Positions 47,563-56,499 of a stretch of 64,000 nucleotides of DNA are shown here, piece after piece (the stretch's first letter is position 1; the number at the start of each line of letters is the position of its first letter). The notes under the pieces are model-generated. The model did not search any database. It was not told where the DNA came from and was given only the letters and a program-made list of their open reading frames with translations. The position numbers and the translations under genes are program-made. Origin of the DNA: Polytrichum commune (taxonomy: Eukaryota > Streptophyta > Polytrichopsida > Polytrichales > Polytrichaceae); assembly GCA_950295325.1 (NCBI GenBank), contig OX485806.1, positions 43,088,001-43,152,000 on the forward strand, given 5' to 3'.

Positions 47563-47995
47563 TGTCACGTGAGGTGACATCGGGGGCTAAGTTACGTCAA
47601 TTTAGGAGTAAATGGACTCCATTAAGAGTCCATGTGTGTTGGGATGAGTAACGGACTCCATTGGGAGTCCTAGTTAGTTGTTCATCCACTCCATGGATGA
47701 ACTCCACATAGGATTGGGGTTGTATGGAGAGGAAGGCCTCTTGACTTGCCATTGTTGTCAAGTCAAGTCTTGTGAGTGTGTTTTGAGAGAGAGAGAGAGC
47801 TTGTTGTTGCTTTCTCATGGCTATGGTGTAGTAGATTATGAGTAAAGCCTTTGCATTCTTTCTCCACCACTTGCACTCTTGGATTCTCCCTTTGTGGAGT
47901 GAGAGATAGCTTGACTTTTGTGTGTGAATTTTAGAGTTTCTTAAGCTTTGTAAGGAGACATTTTAGTTTCTTAAGCTTGGAGAGAGAAACCCTCA
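47563..47995 (+). repeat. 5' LTR of the methyltransferase retrotransposon
   Basis: It starts TGTCACGTGAGGTGACATCG and ends ...GAGAAACCCTCA (TG...CA). It matches 56932-57364 with two substitutions. Two hairpins of the type GGACTCC ... GAGTCC lie in the first 110 bases. A (GA)n run is near the middle. Confidence 0.95.
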
Positions 47996-49258
47996 TACTT
48001 GACAACAATTGTTCAAATTTTTCATTTTTGGTTGTATTTCTGAGCCAGAATGGCCCAGTAATGAGAGCAAATGAGTGATACAAGTGTTTGAAAGCTTAGT
48101 TCGTCATTTCTTGCAATCCTCAAGAAGATTTTGAGAGAAATCTTCCCATTTTTCTTTTGTTGTTTCTTGTATTTTCTTCAATTGTTGATGTTTGAATCTT
48201 GAGATTCCATTTAGTTTCGAGATTCTCAAGTCACATTTTCTTGCTTGCAAATTGTTAAGCAAAGTTTAATTTAAATACAAACATAAACCAAATTCAAAAT
48301 CCGATTTAGTTTTAATTTTGGTGGAGCTCCGGACGGATCCGGAGCTCACCGGACCCTCTTGGAGCTCTTGGAGCTCCTGGAGCTCCGGTTCTGAACTCTA
48401 ACGGGCGGCGCAAACCGGGCCCCACGGGCGGGCGGGCTCGGCCAAGCCCAGGCTGGCTCCCCCCTTTACAGGGGCACCTTACCTTGCAGGTAAGGCCATT
48501 TTTTTTTTATTAGTTTAAGTTAATTAAGTTAATTAGATTAAGTTAATTAAGTTAATTATTTTTTAAATTTTTTAAATTTTTTAAATAAACCGGACTTTTT
48601 ATTTTTTTATTTTTAAAATTTTTACTTTCACTTTCAAATTTGGCATTTCATTGTCACAAACTTTGAGGCTCAAATTTGGGGGCATACTAGCTCCGATTGA
48701 AGTGAAATTTGAGCCTATTTTGTGTGAAATTTGCCAAGGAATCCAATGGTGTAATTGGATTTTTGATTGGAAGTCGAAATCATTGCTGAAATTGCTAATT
48801 TCAACGCTGATTTTTGTTTTTGGGAGCAAATTAACTCCGATTGGAGTGAAATTTGAGCCTAATTTGTGTGAAATTTGCCAAGGAATCCAATGGTGTAATT
48901 GGATTTTTGATTGGAAGTCAAAATCATTGCTGAAATTGCTAATTTCAACGCTGATTTTTGTTTTTGGGAGCAAATTAACTCCGATTGGAGTGAAATTTGA
49001 GCCTAATTTGTGTGAAATCTTCCTAGGAGTCCATTGGTGCACTTAGTTTGTTGATTGGAGTTCATAATCACCTTGGAAATGAGCATTTTCAACGCTGATT
49101 TTTAATTTTAATTACCAATCTCAAACCTTTGCACAATTTTGGAATTCTGGGGGCATAAGCATTTGGCATTTGGCAAGGTATTGCCATTTAGATAGTCCGC
49201 AACAGGTGCAGGTTGCCATTACCTTGTAGATAGTTGCAGGTACTCAAGGGATTATTTT
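47996..49258 (+). other. Untranslated leader of the retrotransposon
   Basis: The leader of about 1.26 kb contains a cluster of five GAGCTC palindromes (48322-48383), a GC-rich block, A/T-rich spacers and the 144-bp tandem repeats. No tRNA-complementary primer-binding site of a known plant type is visible next to the LTR. Packaging and dimerisation signals would be expected here, but I cannot identify them. Confidence 0.6.
48660..49090. repeat. 144-bp tandem repeat, three copies, in the leader
   Basis: Units beginning GGGAGCAAATTAACTCCGAT recur at 48678 (diverged), 48822 and 48966, exactly 144 bases apart. The second and third are almost identical. As 144 is a multiple of three, both strands stay open through the array (131 and 147 codons), which explains the two overlapping ORFs without requiring a protein. 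Confidence 0.9.
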
Positions 49259-49984
49259 ATGGTGCAAACTAGGAGTCGATATTATCGATCTCCATCACCA
49301 GATTACTTGGAGGACGTGGACACCACAAATCTTGAGCCAGAGGTAGATACCAACGAGGCTTTTGAGCCTATTCCGGCGTTGGATACTACTAGTAGGCTTC
49401 GGATTTGGAGTGTCGGCACGTTCGACGAAATGGAGGACGATCGTCACAATTCAGTGCGTGATCGGTTTTCAGGTCGAGCTGGGGGCATTTCCTTGCCCGA
49501 TTGGAAACTCCGGTTTCGTACCTGGATTAAGGAGAAACGCCAAAGGTCTTCCAATTTCAATGATTGGTATGCCTTTGAACTTCTGCCTCAACATTTGGAG
49601 TATGAGGCACTCCAAACTTATGAACGCTGGACAGAGGGTCATCAACGACAACTTCGGGAGGTGGAGCAGTATTGGGAGGCTCGGGTTGAGCTCATTTCAG
49701 CCCTTAAGGATGGGGCGGTTGCTACCTTAGCTCCACCCACCTTAAAGGAGGAGGAATCGCCGGCGGAGTCTAAGGACACGGAACTGGCACTTGGGCCAAT
49801 GGTGGCTAGCAGTAGCACGGCAACCCTTTCACGGGTGGCACGTGCTACACAGGCAGCATTGACGGCTGTTGGTCCACCACCTCCGTTTAACCCCCTTACT
49901 GAATTTGTCGCACATTTGGAAGTGGAATATGGTGGATTTCGGCGAGACCAGATGCAGCGCATCCAGGATTTCCGCCGAGAGTAG
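49259..49984 (+). CDS. gag: Gag N-terminal part (methyltransferase retrotransposon)
   Basis: The ORF has 241 codons from the first ATG after the leader. It opens with a basic Arg/Ser stretch (MVQTRSRYYRSPSPDY) followed by an acidic region. The central block LPDWKLRFRTWIKEKRQRSS ... FELLPQHLEYEALQTYERW has the Trp-rich helical look of plant gypsy Gag matrix/capsid. It ends at TAG (49982-49984) followed by GAT GAT. The downstream ORF is in the same frame and begins with the remaining Gag capsid sequence only 18 bases on. The context does not match known readthrough motifs, so the stop is most simply a nonsense mutation that splits Gag. Gag forms the virus-like particle in the cytoplasm. Confidence 0.8.
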   Translation: MVQTRSRYYRSPSPDYLEDVDTTNLEPEVDTNEAFEPIPALDTTSRLRIWSVGTFDEMEDDRHNSVRDRFSGRAGGISLPDWKLRFRTWIKEKRQRSSNFNDWYAFELLPQHLEYEALQTYERWTEGHQRQLREVEQYWEARVELISALKDGAVATLAPPTLKEEESPAESKDTELALGPMVASSSTATLSRVARATQAALTAVGPPPPFNPLTEFVAHLEVEYGGFRRDQMQRIQDFRRE

Positions 49985-50002
49985 GATGATACTCCACGGA
50001 CC

Positions 50003-53000
50003 ATGTATACGCGACTCGCGCGATTTGCTGCGGAGTCGGGAGGTGTTTTTGCTGAGAGTCAGCTTGTTAAAATCTTTTTGTCTAAGATTGACAAGCGGCT
50101 ACTTGAGTTGGCATCACCTCGGATTATCCTCGACTACGAGGGCCGAGCTACGCTTGCACAAGCGTTTGCCGTGGTTGAGAAATGTGATCGGGCTCTTTGC
50201 CAACATGATGCCACGGATATGGTATCTTGGATGACAGAGAGTCCGAAACCAAGAAGAATTGTCACAGCTACTAGCAGTTTAGCTGAGACTCAACCCGTCA
50301 AGGAGCAAAAGATTTTGCATTGTTGGGGTTGTGGAGAAGCTGGTCATTCGAAGAATGATCCCAATTGTCCTAAGAAGAAGAAAACTCAGCCTTTGGGAAA
50401 ATTAAAACAAAAGATGGAACCAGTAAGGGCAGGGGACAATTCTAAGAAGAGACAATTGAAATGTAGCCATTGTGGTGGCACTAATCACGATGTGGATCAT
50501 TGTTACCTACTTCATCCTGAGATGCGGCCTGCCAGTTCTGTCACTGGAAAGTCTCCAAGGGAGCAGAGTCTTGAGGCTAAGGTGGCAGAGCTTGAGCAAA
50601 AGCTCAAATCTTCTGCATCTTTTGCTCAAATTTCTGAGCCGCATGTGGGTGGTGGCACCTCGGGTTCGGACATGTATATGTTTGGAGCAGCTGGAGAGGT
50701 GGTGGTGGCGGCTTTTATTCGCTCACAAACATTGGCAGATGCGGTGGCTTCCACGAGTGGTGGTAGCAACGAGGTGCTACATCCTCGCCATGCCGGACCA
50801 GCTGATCAAATTGGTCAAGCACGTTTACCTCTTTCATTTGGATTGGTAGACACCACTGTTGTTGGGGCTAAAAACCCTGTACCTTTGAGAGATGGGGATT
50901 CCATCTCGAAGGATGTTACGCAGGCATTGGCATATAAAATTCTCCATATGCTAATTTTCTCGGGTTCGGAGTTTATGGCTTCGGATTTCAAGCCTGATGC
51001 AGTTTTTCATTTAGTTGGGAGAATGTTAGAAGGTAAGGCGGATTTGCCATCCCTTCAAGTATCCCAAGCTGTGGTTGACGTACCTGTGGCTGAGGAGGTG
51101 GAGGACTTAGCCAATTTGCGAGCGAGTCTTGCGGATGCGGCGATCATTACTTTTGGTAAGCAAACTGATATTCCTCCAGCATCAATTTCAGCAGTGGATA
51201 CGTCGTTTGCGAATTATGCGTCCGGAGCGGCATATCTTGCAGACATTTCTGCAAGGCCTACTCGCGAACGGCATAATTTGCAACCAGGAGTTGTACGGCT
51301 GATAAACGACAAATCTTTGTTTGTCGTTTCACGTACGGATATGCCCACTATCCGTGCTACACCACTGAGAGTTATGATGGATTCCGGTGCTCAACCGGTT
51401 ATGATTGGCAAAGGACTTGCTGACAGTCTTGGATTGACGCCAGCAAGCTTGGATCCTTGTCCATTCACTATTGTGACTTCAGTAGGGGGCACTGAACGTG
51501 CAACAGGTTACACCAAGGCACCTCTACGTTTGATTTTTCATGTGGGGGCAGGGCCTACTTACACTCATTTGTCAATGAAGTGTGTTGTTATTAATGCTAC
51601 CAACTATGATATACTTGTTGGTCAGCAAGCTCTTTACCCACTTGGCTTTGGTTTGGATAATTGGACGGAAGAGGCATGGATTAGACCGGGATGGTCCACT
51701 GGAGATGGCAGGAAGGTATTTATTCCCGTCACATTTGCAGCCACTGCTATGACTGTGGTTGCGGAGGCAATGTTTGGTTGCAGCGGTTTAGTTGCAGATT
51801 TGCCTTGTGCTCCAGTTTTATTGGAGGAAACAATGGACTACACTTGTAATGCGGCAGAACAACAATTTTTACCATCTTTTCAAATTCCTGCTCGACATTT
51901 CAAGGATCCACCTCCACCATGGCGAACTCCTAAGGAGTTATCCGACCATTGTCGACACATTGTAGCGGATTTGGAGCTTGGAGAGGCACCCCCAACTTCA
52001 TCCTCATTTTCTTTTGCTCAACCCATTCGTTGGCAACCATCACCTGAAGGTATTGTCCTTGTGGAGATCTTTGGAGGCATTGGCACAGGTTTGGCGGCAG
52101 TGTTGGAAGCTGGAATTACAGTTTGGCGATATATTCATGTGGACAATGGGTATGCAGCTAACAGAGCCGTCCGACACCACATCCAACAATTGTTGTTAAG
52201 ATACCCCGCACAATTGTCAGCCTCTGCCATTCATGGATGTTGTAGTCAACTTCCTCAAGATGTCACTATGATTAGTGATGAGGATTTGAGAAGGTTGGGC
52301 CACGTGGATTTGATTATTGCAGGATGGCCTTGTCAAGGCCATTCGCGGGCAGGAACTGGCCAGGGATTGGATGATCCTAGGTCTAGTTTGTTTGCGGATT
52401 TGATGCGATTGACGCAATGGTGGTTTACCCACCAATCAACTCCGCCAGGGTACATTTTCGAAAATGTACCATTATTGGGTGATACCCGGCACAAAGTGGT
52501 GAAGGATGGTGAGTACATTAACCAAATTCTGGGTACTCCAACATTTCTGGATGCTGCATCTTTGGGATCCTTTGCTCATCGGCCTCGTTGGTTTTGGACC
52601 AACTTGGTATCACCTCGGGTGCTTTCGGCGGCGATTGCCCGCATTCCCCGCCTTATGGATCGCAAGGTGGATGACATTTTAAATGATCATCGTGTTTCCT
52701 TGGCGGTTACCAAGGATGACACCGTGCCATTTGCATTAATTAACAAGGTGGGAATTCCGAGAGGTGCACTACCTACTTTTGTGACATATCCACAGTCTTT
52801 TGCATTTCGATCTCGTGGACCTGGCATGGTTTGGGATTCCAAATTCCAAACTTATGAGGAGCCTACGGCAGATGAGCGGGAACGCGCCATGGGTTTTCTT
52901 ACAGGTACCACGGCTGCTCACGGGCTTCAGGAAGGTCAGAGACGTTTCCTATTGGGGCAAGCTATGGATCTTAATAGCATTGTGTGGATAATTGGAATTT

Positions 53001-53356
53001 GTCTTGTTGCTCAACAACGTATGAATGACCAATTGCTTACTCTGAGGGCAGAAAACAATGGTCAGGGGGCAATGGAGCCGCAATCCAAGGATCACATTGA
53101 GGTCAATGACACCGAGGGATTATTTCCTTTGAAACTTCATGTTGCGGAAGAGCTTCGAGCCCAACGTATTTTTTCGGCTTTGGCCCAAGAGTTTGGGAAG
53201 TTGGAGGCCCATAAAATGTTTCCACTTCTATTTCTTGGTAATACTTCATATGTGGGTAGCTATTTAGCTACACAAACTGATTGTAGTGGAGAGGATACGC
53301 ATTTGGATTCAAGTGCAGATGATGGGGACAAAGGTGTTGCCCTCTCCACGGACTAG
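50003..53356 (+). CDS. Gag C-terminus - retropepsin - C5-DNA methyltransferase fusion
   Basis: 1,117 codons. Residues 1-100 are Gag capsid-like (FLSKIDKRLLELASPRIILD). Two CCHC-type zinc knuckles follow at 107-122 (C-x2-C-x4-H-x6-C, unusual spacing) and 154-167 (canonical), then a short coiled coil near 190. Retropepsin has its catalytic DSG at 460-462. Residues about 680-1010 form a cytosine-C5 methyltransferase. Motif I is EIFGGIGTG (690-694 core), motif IV GWPCQGHS (Cys777 nucleophile), motif VI FENV (820-822) and motif VIII RPRWFWTNL (860-868). A motif X-like LLGQAMDLNSIVWI lies near 980. The collinear I-to-X order excludes a DRM-type rearrangement, and RPRWFWTNL most resembles DNMT3-type enzymes. 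The enzyme transfers methyl from SAM to cytosine in DNA. The stop at 53354 is UAG-CAA-UCA. Confidence 0.93.
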   Translation: MYTRLARFAAESGGVFAESQLVKIFLSKIDKRLLELASPRIILDYEGRATLAQAFAVVEKCDRALCQHDATDMVSWMTESPKPRRIVTATSSLAETQPVKEQKILHCWGCGEAGHSKNDPNCPKKKKTQPLGKLKQKMEPVRAGDNSKKRQLKCSHCGGTNHDVDHCYLLHPEMRPASSVTGKSPREQSLEAKVAELEQKLKSSASFAQISEPHVGGGTSGSDMYMFGAAGEVVVAAFIRSQTLADAVASTSGGSNEVLHPRHAGPADQIGQARLPLSFGLVDTTVVGAKNPVPLRDGDSISKDVTQALAYKILHMLIFSGSEFMASDFKPDAVFHLVGRMLEGKADLPSLQVSQAVVDVPVAEEVEDLANLRASLADAAIITFGKQTDIPPASISAVDTSFANYASGAAYLADISARPTRERHNLQPGVVRLINDKSLFVVSRTDMPTIRATPLRVMMDSGAQPVMIGKGLADSLGLTPASLDPCPFTIVTSVGGTERATGYTKAPLRLIFHVGAGPTYTHLSMKCVVINATNYDILVGQQALYPLGFGLDNWTEEAWIRPGWSTGDGRKVFIPVTFAATAMTVVAEAMFGCSGLVADLPCAPVLLEETMDYTCNAAEQQFLPSFQIPARHFKDPPPPWRTPKELSDHCRHIVADLELGEAPPTSSSFSFAQPIRWQPSPEGIVLVEIFGGIGTGLAAVLEAGITVWRYIHVDNGYAANRAVRHHIQQLLLRYPAQLSASAIHGCCSQLPQDVTMISDEDLRRLGHVDLIIAGWPCQGHSRAGTGQGLDDPRSSLFADLMRLTQWWFTHQSTPPGYIFENVPLLGDTRHKVVKDGEYINQILGTPTFLDAASLGSFAHRPRWFWTNLVSPRVLSAAIARIPRLMDRKVDDILNDHRVSLAVTKDDTVPFALINKVGIPRGALPTFVTYPQSFAFRSRGPGMVWDSKFQTYEEPTADERERAMGFLTGTTAAHGLQEGQRRFLLGQAMDLNSIVWIIGICLVAQQRMNDQLLTLRAENNGQGAMEPQSKDHIEVNDTEGLFPLKLHVAEELRAQRIFSALAQEFGKLEAHKMFPLLFLGNTSYVGSYLATQTDCSGEDTHLDSSADDGDKGVALSTD

Positions 53357-53362
53357 CAATCA
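53354..53362 (+). promoter_or_regulatory. Probable translational readthrough signal (UAG-CAA-UCA)
   Basis: The stop codon separating the Gag-PR-methyltransferase ORF from the RT ORF is UAG followed by CAAUCA. This fits UAG-CAR-YYA, the type I leaky context known from tobamoviruses. The next ORF is in the same frame and there is no ATG close to its start. Readthrough would give a minor Gag-Pol product, with the methyltransferase on the abundant upstream protein. Confidence 0.7.
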
Positions 53363-55927
53363 CAGGCTGTGCTGGCACCAATTGGCAATCCTTCTATGAA
53401 GAAGGAAACCACGGACTTTGACGATTGGCCAATTGAAGTGGGGCCAAAGCTTACTGGTGCCGAAACACGAAAGGTACGGGCATTTATTCGCTCTTACCGT
53501 AATTGTTTTGCCTTTAGTCTTCATGATCTTGAAGGATATAAAGGTAAATTTGTTCGTATTCAACTCGAGGACGACCACCCTATTTTCAGACGGCCGTACA
53601 GACTTAGTACCTCTGAAAGGTTGGGTGTTCAAACTCGATGTCAAGAGTTATTGGCAGCGGAATTGATTGAACTCTCCAATGGAGAGTATGCTTGTGCCAC
53701 GGTTATGCCGTCAAAGAAGGATATCTTTGGCAACTGGACGGAAAAACGGATGTGTGGTGATTATCGTCCAGTCAACCGCAAGACTAAGTCGGATCGATAT
53801 CCAATGCCGATGCCGGAGGAGTTGTTTGATGCACTGGGATTTTCTAGAATCTTCAGCACTCTGGATTTGAGGTCTGGTTATCATCAATTACCTTTGTTGT
53901 TGGGTGATCGGGTGAAAACCGCATTTTGGGGAATTGATAAAGATGGCAAGGATCAACTTTATCATTGGAAATTTTTGCCATTTGGTCTCAAGAATGCACC
54001 AGCTAAATTTCAGCGGGTGATGGACCAATTATTGGCTGGTTTTCCGTTTGCTAGATGTTACATTGATGATGTTATCATCTTTAGTAATAGTCTACAGGAT
54101 CATGTGAGACATTTGCAAGCAGTATTTGAACGACTTCAACGGTGGGGACTCCGTTTACATAATGGAAAATGTAAGTTTTTCCATGATCAATTGCCCTATT
54201 TAGGCCACATGATTGTTCCTGGCGGTCTTGGTGTGCAACAGGCGAAGGTGGATGCTTTGCACAAAATTCCCGCACCTAGTGATGTACCACGGCTTCGTGC
54301 ATTTCTAGGATTGGCAAATTATTATAGAAGGTTTGTCAAAAACTTTAGTTTGATTGCCAAACCTCTTACCATTCTCACAGGGAAAGACCAACCATGGATT
54401 TGGAGTCGGGAACAACAACAGGCATTTGATACATTGAAGCAGAGGCTCGGTTCAGCGCCAGTGCTTCGACGCCCGGATGTGTCTAGAGCTTTTCAATTGC
54501 ACACGGATTGGAGTGCAGTGGGATTGGGAGCGGTATTGACACAGAAAGATGAAGAGGGAAAGGAATATGTGGTGGCTTATGCATCTAGAAGCAATAATAG
54601 TGCTGAATCTAATTATTCTTCTTATGAAGGCGAGGCCTTGGCGGCCATTTGGGCCATTGCACATTTTCGACCTTATTTGTATGGGCAAAAGTTTACTTTG
54701 GTGACTGATCATCAGCCTTTAAAATGGCTTATGGAATCATATAAGCTCACCGGGAAACTTGCTAGGTGGGCATTGTTACTTCAGGAATATGATTTTGAAG
54801 TTGTTCACCGAGCAGGAATTGCCAACTTGGATGCAGACGGATTGTCTCGCAATCCAAGTCCTTCAGATGAGGATTTAACTGGAGCCAGGTGGCATGGAGA
54901 TTGTGATCGTGAGGCAGTGCCGGGTTGGCATGCTGCCACATATCTTACAATGATGTCGGGATTGGCTGCTGAGATCCTTGTAGAAGAACATGATGAGGAG
55001 GTTGATAAATCTCTCGTTGTTAGTGATGTGTGGGAAGACCACGCGGTCTTGCACAAACTTCAATACGGGATATTTCCTCTTGGACTATCTGCTATGGAGC
55101 GAGATAGAATTAGTCACCGGATAACAAGGTTTCGTTGGGCAAACAACTTGTTATTTCGTGTGTGGCCGAACGGAACGAGGCGCATCGTTCCAAGGCCAGA
55201 TCAAAGAGTTTATTTGGTACGGCAAGTGCACGAGGAGCTTGGATATTTTGGAGTGCGAAGGACGCACTCTATGTTGCGCAACCAATATTGGTGGATTGGT
55301 ATGTATCAACATGTTGTCACTTATGTTTCTCGGTGTGAAGTATGTGACCGGGTCAGGTCAAGTTTTAATACTTTGTCACCTCAACTTCAGCCTTTACCTA
55401 TTATGGGCTTGGGATATCGTTGGTCTTTGGATTTTGCCGGACCGCTTACTATTACTCCACATGGTTCCAAGTATGTGCTTGTGATGGTGGAGCATTTTAG
55501 TAAGTGGATTGAACTCGTGGCTCTTCCCCAAAATTCCTCAGAATTGGCGGCTATGGCATTTCTTGATCGAGTTTTGGCACGGTTTGGAGCACCTGCAGAA
55601 GTGTTGACGGATCAAGGGAGAGAATTCCTTGGATCTTTCGAGGCTTTGTGTACCAAGGCTTTGATTGATCATCGGACAACTTCCAGAGATCACCCTGAGG
55701 CAGATGGCTTAGCTGAACGAGTTGTTCAGACGGTTAAGCGCGGTTTGCGGAAGTATGGATTGCTTCATGGCAACCATCGCGATTGGGACTTGATGTTACC
55801 ATGGATAGCAATGGGTTATCGTTTCAGCAGGCAAGCATCTTTGGCATCCTATAGTCCTTACCAACTCTTGTATGGACGGGAACCGATTTTACCTAACTCG
55901 GTGCGAGAGAAATTGGCTCCGTGGTAA
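53357..55927 (+). CDS. pol: Reverse transcriptase - RNase H - integrase (pol)
   Basis: Residue numbers count from the GTG at 53369; the frame is open from directly after the UAG, and readthrough is the likely expression route. RT lies at about 60-290, with LDLRSGYHQ, FLPFGLKNAPAKFQ and the catalytic YIDD at 231-234. RNase H lies at about 375-490, with HTDWSAVG (D380), SSYEGEALAAIWA and VTDHQPLKW. Integrase has an HHCC zinc region (HEELGYFGVRRTH ... CEVCDRV) and a catalytic triad D688 (WSLDFAGP), D748 (LTDQGREF) and E783 (GLAERVV) with D-D(34)-E spacing. All catalytic residues are present. The frame ends at TAA 55925-55927, but integrase homology continues in the frame starting at 55921, so a 1-nt change has split the C-terminus. 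The enzymes copy element RNA to cDNA and insert it in the genome. Confidence 0.95.
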   Translation, partial: QSQAVLAPIGNPSMKKETTDFDDWPIEVGPKLTGAETRKVRAFIRSYRNCFAFSLHDLEGYKGKFVRIQLEDDHPIFRRPYRLSTSERLGVQTRCQELLAAELIELSNGEYACATVMPSKKDIFGNWTEKRMCGDYRPVNRKTKSDRYPMPMPEELFDALGFSRIFSTLDLRSGYHQLPLLLGDRVKTAFWGIDKDGKDQLYHWKFLPFGLKNAPAKFQRVMDQLLAGFPFARCYIDDVIIFSNSLQDHVRHLQAVFERLQRWGLRLHNGKCKFFHDQLPYLGHMIVPGGLGVQQAKVDALHKIPAPSDVPRLRAFLGLANYYRRFVKNFSLIAKPLTILTGKDQPWIWSREQQQAFDTLKQRLGSAPVLRRPDVSRAFQLHTDWSAVGLGAVLTQKDEEGKEYVVAYASRSNNSAESNYSSYEGEALAAIWAIAHFRPYLYGQKFTLVTDHQPLKWLMESYKLTGKLARWALLLQEYDFEVVHRAGIANLDADGLSRNPSPSDEDLTGARWHGDCDREAVPGWHAATYLTMMSGLAAEILVEEHDEEVDKSLVVSDVWEDHAVLHKLQYGIFPLGLSAMERDRISHRITRFRWANNLLFRVWPNGTRRIVPRPDQRVYLVRQVHEELGYFGVRRTHSMLRNQYWWIGMYQHVVTYVSRCEVCDRVRSSFNTLSPQLQPLPIMGLGYRWSLDFAGPLTITPHGSKYVLVMVEHFSKWIELVALPQNSSELAAMAFLDRVLARFGAPAEVLTDQGREFLGSFEALCTKALIDHRTTSRDHPEADGLAERVVQTVKRGLRKYGLLHGNHRDWDLMLPWIAMGYRFSRQASLASYSPYQLLYGREPILPNSVREKLAPW

Positions 55928-56499
55928 ACTTGGATGATCCAGATGTTTGGGCTCAATGTCTTCATGACCGAGCAACGTTCTTCCAAAAGGCCATGCCTAT
56001 GGCTATGGAGAACTTAAATATTGCTCAACATCGTGATACATTACGGTATGCCCGGATCCGCAGTGGAGCTTATCGACCTCAGGTTCGTAGATTTTCCAAG
56101 GGGGATTATGTTTACTTGCAACGGGAGGCGCCTACGACATTGGATGTCAAGGCTGGGCGCACGATTTTGCGGGTAAAAGATGTCTTGCCAAGTGGTATAT
56201 TATTGCTTGAAGGCAAGGATGGACGGGAATGTCGTGAGCATTCAAAGAATTGTGCTCCATGTCACCTTCCCATCGACGGCTCTGTGCATCCCGAGTTGGC
56301 GGTTGTACCACAGGGTCTACCTTGTTATGTTTGTGGAGAGAAGAAAGGAGCTGCAACAATGTTATTGTGCGACCAATGTCAACGTGGATGGCACATGGCA
56401 TGTTTGACACCTCCCCTTTTTACTCTTCCTTCTGGCAATTGGGTTTGTCCTCGTTGTCGGAAAACCTCTCATCCCGTGGCCGTTAATGGTCATGATTGA
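55921..56499 (+). CDS. Integrase C-terminal domain with terminal PHD finger
   Basis: 192 codons overlap the end of pol by 7 bases in another frame. Residues 1-110 are the usual gypsy integrase tail (QAL/ATFFQKAMP-type helix, then FSKGDYVYLQREAP and VKDVLPSGILLLEG, a GPF/Y-like beta region). Residues 135-179 form a PHD finger in C4HC3 order: CYVC, LLCDQC, GWHMAC, then WVCPRC. PHD fingers commonly bind the N-terminal tail of histone H3. Chromoviruses carry a chromodomain at this place, so here the PHD finger is the probable chromatin-targeting module. No slippery heptamer is obvious at the overlap, so I regard the frame change as a small indel in this copy. Programmed frameshifting is the alternative. 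Confidence 0.88.
   Translation: MVNLDDPDVWAQCLHDRATFFQKAMPMAMENLNIAQHRDTLRYARIRSGAYRPQVRRFSKGDYVYLQREAPTTLDVKAGRTILRVKDVLPSGILLLEGKDGRECREHSKNCAPCHLPIDGSVHPELAVVPQGLPCYVCGEKKGAATMLLCDQCQRGWHMACLTPPLFTLPSGNWVCPRCRKTSHPVAVNGHD

Noticed and set aside
47597-47818. 73-codon minus-strand ORF, repeated identically at 56966-57187
   Set aside because: Both copies lie within the two LTRs of the same element. The repetition follows from the LTR structure and there is no domain or promoter.
48599-49042. Overlapping 131- and 147-codon ORFs on opposite strands
   Set aside because: They are produced by a tandem repeat whose 144-base period is a multiple of three. The protein repeats are a by-product.
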